From Clostridiales bacterium (lineage in GTDB: Bacteria; Bacillota; Clostridia; Christensenellales; Aristaeellaceae): 13,457 nt of DNA. The notes beneath the pieces are model-generated. The model saw nothing but the letters and a program-made list of their open reading frames with translations, was not told the origin of the DNA and did not search any database. The DNA is taken from positions 1 to 13,457 of the forward strand of contig SFFC01000067.1 of assembly GCA_004556985.1 (NCBI GenBank), in the 5' to 3' direction. Within the stretch, counting starts at the first letter, position 1. The number at the start of each line of letters is the position of its first letter. Position numbers and translations under genes: made by a program. Of this stretch, positions 12,696-13,457 are shown piece after piece.

Positions 12696-13456
12696 AGCAG
12701 CACCCCTCCCATCATCGACACGGCCGTCAGGCCCACATAGACGCCCAGCGCGACGGCGACGGCCAGCAGCAGCGCCTCCACCGCGCGCGTGACGCCGGAG
12801 ATCAGATCGCCGTACATCGTGTCGCGCATGGCGGTCGTCATCAGCAGGCCCGAGAGCAGCGGCATGATGCCCCCGACGATCGCCGCATTGACGTCGCCAT
12901 AGGCAAAGAGCGCCGCCAGCAGCTGCGCGAGCACCGCCGTGATGAAGCCGCCGGCAAAGTTGCCAAGCAGCACGCCCATCCCGATGCGCGCAAAGAGCGG
13001 CTGCACCGCCTGCACGGCCAGGCCGATCAAAAACGCGACGGCAAACGTCCCCGGCCCGCCGCCAAAGAGCAGGCTGAAGGACGCGGAGGTCACGGCGGAG
13101 GCGAGCAGCAGCGTCCGCTGCGGCGCGCCCGGGGCCGCGGCGACCTGCCGCAGCGCGCATCCGGCCTCCTGCGCAGTCATCTCGCCGCGCTCCACGCGCC
13201 GGGAGATGTCGTTCGTCCGCTCGATGCGCGTCATGTTCGTGCCGCGGCGGCTGATGCGCAGGATGCGCGTCCTGCCCTCCGCCTCCACGAAGATCAGCGT
13301 CGGCAGCGCCGCGACGCTCACGCCCGTCAGGCAAAAGCCCGTCGCCATGCGCCGCGCCGTCTCCTCGACGCGATAGGTCTCCGCGCCGTTTTCCAGCATG
13401 AGCTGCGCCGCGCTGCACAGCGCGTCAAGCGCGCAGCTCTGTTCCGCTTCTGTCAT
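12692..13456 (-). CDS. Threonine/serine exporter family, N-terminal half (ThrE_1/DUF1212, YjjP-like)
   Basis: Protein of 254 residues with a cytoplasmic N-terminal domain and about five membrane segments in the second half (from about residue 113). The marker LMLENGAETYRVEETARRM (19-37) is the typical ThrE/DUF1212 opening, and MRDTMYGDLISGVTRAVEAL (about 209-228) is the typical final loop before the last helix. Together with the overlapping downstream gene it makes a complete two-gene ThrE exporter, as in Bacillota and in E. coli YjjP/YjjB. The start is taken as ATG 13456; only one base lies beyond it, so neither a ribosome binding site nor an earlier start can be checked. Confidence 0.88.
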   Translation of the reverse strand: MTEAEQSCALDALCSAAQLMLENGAETYRVEETARRMATGFCLTGVSVAALPTLIFVEAEGRTRILRISRRGTNMTRIERTNDISRRVERGEMTAQEAGCALRQVAAAPGAPQRTLLLASAVTSASFSLLFGGGPGTFAVAFLIGLAVQAVQPLFARIGMGVLLGNFAGGFITAVLAQLLAALFAYGDVNAAIVGGIMPLLSGLLMTTAMRDTMYGDLISGVTRAVEALLLAVAVALGVYVGLTAVSMMGGVLL

Positions 13457-13457
13457 A

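Noticed and set aside
12231..13418. A single 395-codon frame covering both exporter genes on the minus strand
   Set aside because: Only its last 154 codons look like a membrane protein. The first part is the wrong frame of the ThrE_1 gene, which has its own clear frame and stop at 12692.

Overview
The window looks like a chromosomal stretch from a high-GC member of the Bacillota (class Clostridia), probably a gut or host-associated anaerobe. The GC content is high throughout. The gene set (GH65 maltose phosphorylase, YhcH family protein, DeoD, YbaK, M55 D-aminopeptidase, ParA/ParB, TldD/TldE, split ThrE) is typical of Clostridia. Starts have strong AGGAGG-type ribosome binding sites, and several SigA-type promoters can be read directly. 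No tRNA, rRNA, CRISPR array, transposase or phage gene was found.

Layout. On the minus strand, 1-3853 holds a left-truncated maltose phosphorylase, a YhcH/YjgK/YiaL family protein with its own promoter and a GTG start, and a membrane-anchored SGNH-like protein. Positions 3854-4412 hold no long gene. They contain a compact cassette: a 29-residue hydrophobic peptide gene on the minus strand, a strong opposing promoter, a shared terminator-like hairpin, and a further hairpin at each end that overlaps the other promoter's -35 box. I read this as a type I toxin-antitoxin-like unit. On the plus strand, 4413-6623 holds deoD, a YbaK-type aminoacyl-tRNA deacylase and an M55 D-aminopeptidase. On the minus strand, 6794-9267 holds an unrecognised 150-residue gene, parA and parB, with an unusual 364-base structured gap between parA and parB. 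On the plus strand, 9474-12166 holds tldD and tldE; the 3' end of tldE appears to have lost about 20 codons and shifted frame. On the minus strand, 12231-13456 holds the two halves of a ThrE-type exporter, overlapping by four bases.

The most interesting material lies between genes. A modular stem-loop repeat follows ybaK, parA and tldE, each time in the direction of the gene it follows. It has a constant leader and linkers, while the hairpin arms differ between copies with pairing kept. The parA-parB gap also holds a 37-base direct repeat. Functionally the window mixes disaccharide phosphorolysis, purine salvage, translation quality control, peptide turnover, chromosome segregation and amino acid export. 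Nothing suggests that these genes form a single pathway.
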